Assembly (NCBI GenBank): GCA_003156495.1
Contig: PMHC01000137.1
Coordinates: 1,241 to 17,141, forward strand
Source: Acidobacteriaceae bacterium
Lineage (GTDB): Bacteria > Acidobacteriota > Terriglobia > Terriglobales > Acidobacteriaceae
Length of the DNA: 15,901 bases
Reading direction: 5' to 3'
In this document: piece by piece, positions 13,064 through 15,901 of the stretch
Layout: each line of letters opens with the position of its first letter
Position numbering within the stretch: the first letter of the stretch is position 1
The notes under the pieces: model-generated
The model's database searches: none
The model's input: the letters and a program-made list of their open reading frames with translations, nothing else
Told to the model about the DNA's origin: nothing
Position numbers and translations under genes: made by a program

Positions 13064-15546
13064 TACACGACCTCCTTGATATTGAGCACCATAAGTACGG
13101 AACCGTCTCCCATGAGGGCCGAGCCTGAATAAGCTGAAAGCCCAGACAGCACACCACTCAATGGCTTTTGAATTATGCCGATAGTTTCTCTGAAGCCATC
13201 CACCAGCAGACCCAATATTTCGCCGTTCGCCTGGACCAGAAGAACCGCCAGCTCATCGTCGGCGTTGGCCTTGGGTTCGGCAGACAAACCAAGCAGTGTA
13301 TTGAGCGCCTTCAGCGGCACAATGCGCCCGCGCAGCACAGTGGCCTGGCTCTGCTTGATGAGGTGAATGGCGCTTCTGGGAATGCGCACGGTTTCTACTA
13401 CATGATCCATGGGAACGCCGAACTGCTGGCCGTCAGATTCGATAACCATCACCTGCGTAACCGCCATGGAAAGCGGCAGAGAGATGCGAATGCTGGTGCC
13501 TTTACCCACCGTGCTATCCACCTGGACCGTACCATTGATTTTTTCGATCGCGGTACGCACTACATCCATACCCACGCCGCGCCCAGAAAGATCCGTCACT
13601 TTTTCAGCCGTGGATAAACCGGCGGCAAAGATCAGATTGACGGCTTCCCGGTCGCTGATCTGCTCCAGTTTGGCTTCATCGATCAGGCCCTTTTCATAGG
13701 CCTTGCGTTTGACGGCCGCCGGGTCAACGCCCTTGCCGTCGTCGATAATCTCAATCAACACCCGATCGGCTTCTTGCGCGGCGCGCATGGTAATCACGCC
13801 CGTGGCAGACTTTCCCTGCGCACGCCGCACCTCCGGGATTTCCAGACCGTGATCGAGACTATTGCGAACAATGTGCATGAGCGGATCGGCCAAAGCCTCG
13901 ACGATGTTCTTGTCGGCTTGCGTCTCCTCCCCTTCAAGCACCAGTTGCACTTCTTTGCCCAGTTTGTGGGAGATGTCGCGCACCAGGCGAGGAAAGCGCT
14001 GAAAGACAAAAGAAACGCTCATCATGCGCACCTGCATAATGGCGTCCTGCATCTCGTCGGTAATGCGGTTGATGATTGCATACTGCGCCTTGATCTCGCG
14101 CGAAAGTTCCCGCACGCCGAACTGAACTTCTGCTCGCTGGGCAAGATAGGGCAGAGCATTCTTCGAGACGATCATCTCGCCGATCAGATTCATCAACCGG
14201 TCGATCTTAGCCTGATCGACTTTGAGGCTTTTGGGTGCATTAAACGCGTCTTCGGCACGACGGCCGAACTTAGGGCCATCGTCCCCCGCGGCCTTGGCGG
14301 AACTCTCTTCCGGCGCGGATGCGGATCGGCGGGCATCCGGTTTTCTCTCCGGTTCGCACTCGTTGCAACAAGAACTCACGTCCGGCTGACCAGCGGTTTT
14401 CGATGACAACTTTTTCTCGTACGCATCAAGCCATGTCAACAGCGGGGCACCTTGGCTTTGGGTTAAAGCCTGCGCGAGAGCCGATTCAATCTGCTTTTGC
14501 GCGGTGGAGTCGCCGACGACTTTGCTCGCATTGATCAGCACGCCCGCAACCGACTTTAGCTGCCCGGCGCGCCAGGCGGAATGATCGTCGAGCATAAGAA
14601 TCTGCCGCTGGGCCGCAACGATAGCACTGAGCTCGGCGGCATCTTCTTCGGCAAGTTGCGGCAACGCATCAGCGGATCGTGCGCTTGCCTTCACCGCGCC
14701 GGTCGGGTCTTCGTTCAAGCCGCCTTGCGGAGTGACCAGCCACTGTGGCTGGATGGCTATCGTGCGCACTTGATCGGGCAAGTAGCGATAATACTCGGCA
14801 ATCTCCTCACGCGAGGCCGCGCTCAGCAGTTGAAAACGCAGCACGCAGCGATAGGTATCCAACTCCGCGAGTGGTGGCAGAGCTTCGGGCGGAACGATCC
14901 GGCCCCATTGCAGACCGGGAGTCCGGCGCGCAGTGTAGAAGGGGTCGTCCCCCTGAAAGAAGCACTGCGGCGTCGGAGTGTAATCGATCCAGTATAGAGA
15001 TTCTCCATTTCCACATTGCCGAAAAGCCTCCGCACGCGCTGCTTCCGGAATCTCGAACAATGGAGGCAAGTCTGGGGTTGGTGTTGCCGCTGGCGCCGGA
15101 TGCACTTTGTTGACATCGGTTGAAATCGCCGTGCCCGCGCCGGGAGCATCCGCCGCCTTTGATCCCGGAAGCAGCATCCGCAACGCCTCAGCCAGACGGG
15201 CCGAATCGGCTGCTCGTGAAGCATCGATGTGTTCTGTCGATTCGATCTCGTCGCACAGCAGGCCGACAAAATCCATCGCCTCCAGCAACTGGTCCGTCAG
15301 CTTGCGCGAATACGCCATCTGCCCGCCGCGCACCATTCCCAGCAGGTCTTCGCTGGCATGAAGCACGCGCGTCATCTCGGGGAAGGTGAACAGGCCGCTG
15401 TTACCCTTTAATGTATGCACCAGCCGGAACAGCTCATTGATGAGGGTTTCGTCCTCCGGCGCCTTCTCAAGCTGCATCAACTTTTTGTCGGTACCATCGA
15501 GAAGTTCGTGGGCTTCAGAAAGAAATTGTTCCAACAACGGAGTCAT
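13063..15546 (-). CDS. cheA: CheA-type chemotaxis histidine kinase
   Basis: This 827-residue kinase is longer than E. coli CheA (654). In order it has an N-terminal HPt domain with phospho-acceptor His44 in FRLVHTLKGNSGLF, a Pro/Ala-rich linker to about 160, and an accessory region at about 164-270 (including QCFFQGDDPFY) similar to middle domains of some non-enteric CheA proteins. A helical segment at about 300-380 follows, then a linker with a CCNEC cluster at 393-397. The P3 dimerisation helices cover about 438-510. The P4 ATPase has an N box (ADPLMHIVRNSLDHG at 553-567), a G1 box (DDGKGVD at 602-608) and a G2 box (GRGVGMDVV). The P5 CheW-like domain runs from about 693 to 825. All catalytic elements are intact. 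The start overlaps the preceding response regulator stop by ATGA. The inputs (receptor, CheW) are not encoded in this window. Confidence 0.96.
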   Translation of the reverse strand: MTPLLEQFLSEAHELLDGTDKKLMQLEKAPEDETLINELFRLVHTLKGNSGLFTFPEMTRVLHASEDLLGMVRGGQMAYSRKLTDQLLEAMDFVGLLCDEIESTEHIDASRAADSARLAEALRMLLPGSKAADAPGAGTAISTDVNKVHPAPAATPTPDLPPLFEIPEAARAEAFRQCGNGESLYWIDYTPTPQCFFQGDDPFYTARRTPGLQWGRIVPPEALPPLAELDTYRCVLRFQLLSAASREEIAEYYRYLPDQVRTIAIQPQWLVTPQGGLNEDPTGAVKASARSADALPQLAEEDAAELSAIVAAQRQILMLDDHSAWRAGQLKSVAGVLINASKVVGDSTAQKQIESALAQALTQSQGAPLLTWLDAYEKKLSSKTAGQPDVSSCCNECEPERKPDARRSASAPEESSAKAAGDDGPKFGRRAEDAFNAPKSLKVDQAKIDRLMNLIGEMIVSKNALPYLAQRAEVQFGVRELSREIKAQYAIINRITDEMQDAIMQVRMMSVSFVFQRFPRLVRDISHKLGKEVQLVLEGEETQADKNIVEALADPLMHIVRNSLDHGLEIPEVRRAQGKSATGVITMRAAQEADRVLIEIIDDGKGVDPAAVKRKAYEKGLIDEAKLEQISDREAVNLIFAAGLSTAEKVTDLSGRGVGMDVVRTAIEKINGTVQVDSTVGKGTSIRISLPLSMAVTQVMVIESDGQQFGVPMDHVVETVRIPRSAIHLIKQSQATVLRGRIVPLKALNTLLGLSAEPKANADDELAVLLVQANGEILGLLVDGFRETIGIIQKPLSGVLSGLSAYSGSALMGDGSVLMVLNIKEVV

Positions 15547-15901
15547 GAGCGCTTTTCTCCCAGCAGCAGGCGAACCTGCATTAGAAGCTGCGTGGGCGTC
15601 ACGGGTTTGACGAGATAGCTGTTTGCCCCCGCCCTGTAAGCCTCGGTCCGGTCATGAGCATCGGCTTCGGTCGATACCATGATGGCCGGCGCCTGATGAA
15701 TTTTCTGCTGGCGCAGCTCGCGCAGAAAACTGTGACCGTCTAATAGGGGCATATTGATGTCCACCAGATATAACTCGAAGGGACGCAGTAAAGCCTTTTC
15801 GAGGGCTTCGATCCCATTCAATGCCGTCTCGACTCGATAACCGGCAGATTCCAGGATGCTGCTGTGATACATGCGCACCGTGGCTGCATCATCGACAATC
15901 A
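15543..15901 (-). CDS. Response regulator receiver protein (5' end cut by window edge)
   Basis: The frame enters from the right edge already reading IVDDAATVRMY, so only the first few residues are missing and the GTG at 15878 is not the true start. The receiver is complete otherwise: the acidic pair in IVDD, the phospho-acceptor Asp in LYLVDINMPLLDG, the switch Ser-Thr in IMVSTEAD and the Lys in SYLVKPVTP. About 119 codons lie in the window, followed by TGA at 15545-15543. No output domain is fused. The stop overlaps the kinase start by 4 bases (ATGA), so it is translated just ahead of the kinase, and it is clearly a separate protein from the receiver gene at 12437. It is a likely phosphotransfer partner of the kinase. 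Confidence 0.93.
   Translation of the reverse strand, partial: IVDDAATVRMYHSSILESAGYRVETALNGIEALEKALLRPFELYLVDINMPLLDGHSFLRELRQQKIHQAPAIMVSTEADAHDRTEAYRAGANSYLVKPVTPTQLLMQVRLLLGEKRS

Noticed and set aside
13774..14406. 210-codon plus-strand frame within the kinase gene
   Set aside because: It is antisense to the conserved P3/P4 domains of CheA, with composition explained by the opposite strand's codon use.
1..15901. CRISPR arrays, tRNA or rRNA genes, prophage or restriction genes
   Set aside because: I saw no regularly spaced repeats, no tRNA-like or rRNA-like sequence, and no phage, toxin-antitoxin or nuclease families.

Overview
The window looks like part of an Acidobacteriota (Terriglobia-type) soil genome. 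The strongest evidence is a block of families typical of that phylum: two TIGR03435-type 'soil-associated' proteins, a plug-poor Oar-like outer-membrane receptor with a carboxypeptidase-regulatory N-domain, and a 'VWFA-related acidobacterial domain' (TIGR03436-type) protein. All family assignments were made by reading motifs; no database search was run.

Left region (1-4102) is a redox and hydrolase neighbourhood with visible gene decay. On the minus strand lies an aldehyde dehydrogenase of succinate-semialdehyde dehydrogenase type, which runs off the left edge. A C-terminal stump of a zinc alcohol dehydrogenase sits just upstream of it. Reading rightward on the plus strand are an intact zinc alcohol dehydrogenase of a different (YahK/CAD-like) subfamily, an internally deleted and frameshifted remnant of a CurA-like zinc-independent NADP oxidoreductase, and an intact alpha/beta hydrolase of the arylesterase/cofactor-free haloperoxidase group.

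The gap 4103-4592 holds a 113-bp structure bounded by nearly perfect 19-20 bp inverted repeats, plus an open minus-strand frame that looks protein-like but that I cannot name.

The centre (4593-12060) is one plus-strand, four-gene unit: TIGR03435 protein, TIGR03435 protein, Oar-like receptor, VWFA-related protein. Gaps are short, and the last two genes overlap by 4 bp (ATGA). All four products carry N-terminal export or membrane signals, so this looks like a co-expressed envelope module whose substrate cannot be read from the sequence.

The right region (12194-15901), on the minus strand and convergent with the centre, is a compact phosphorelay operon in the order response regulator (cut by the right edge), large CheA-type histidine kinase, STAS-like protein, single-domain response regulator. 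Stop/start overlaps of 4 and 1 bp and a 12-bp gap suggest tight coupling. No CheW, receptor, CheB, CheR or flagellar gene is visible. A further small downstream frame appears broken by loss of one A. A GC-rich hairpin lies between the convergent operons.
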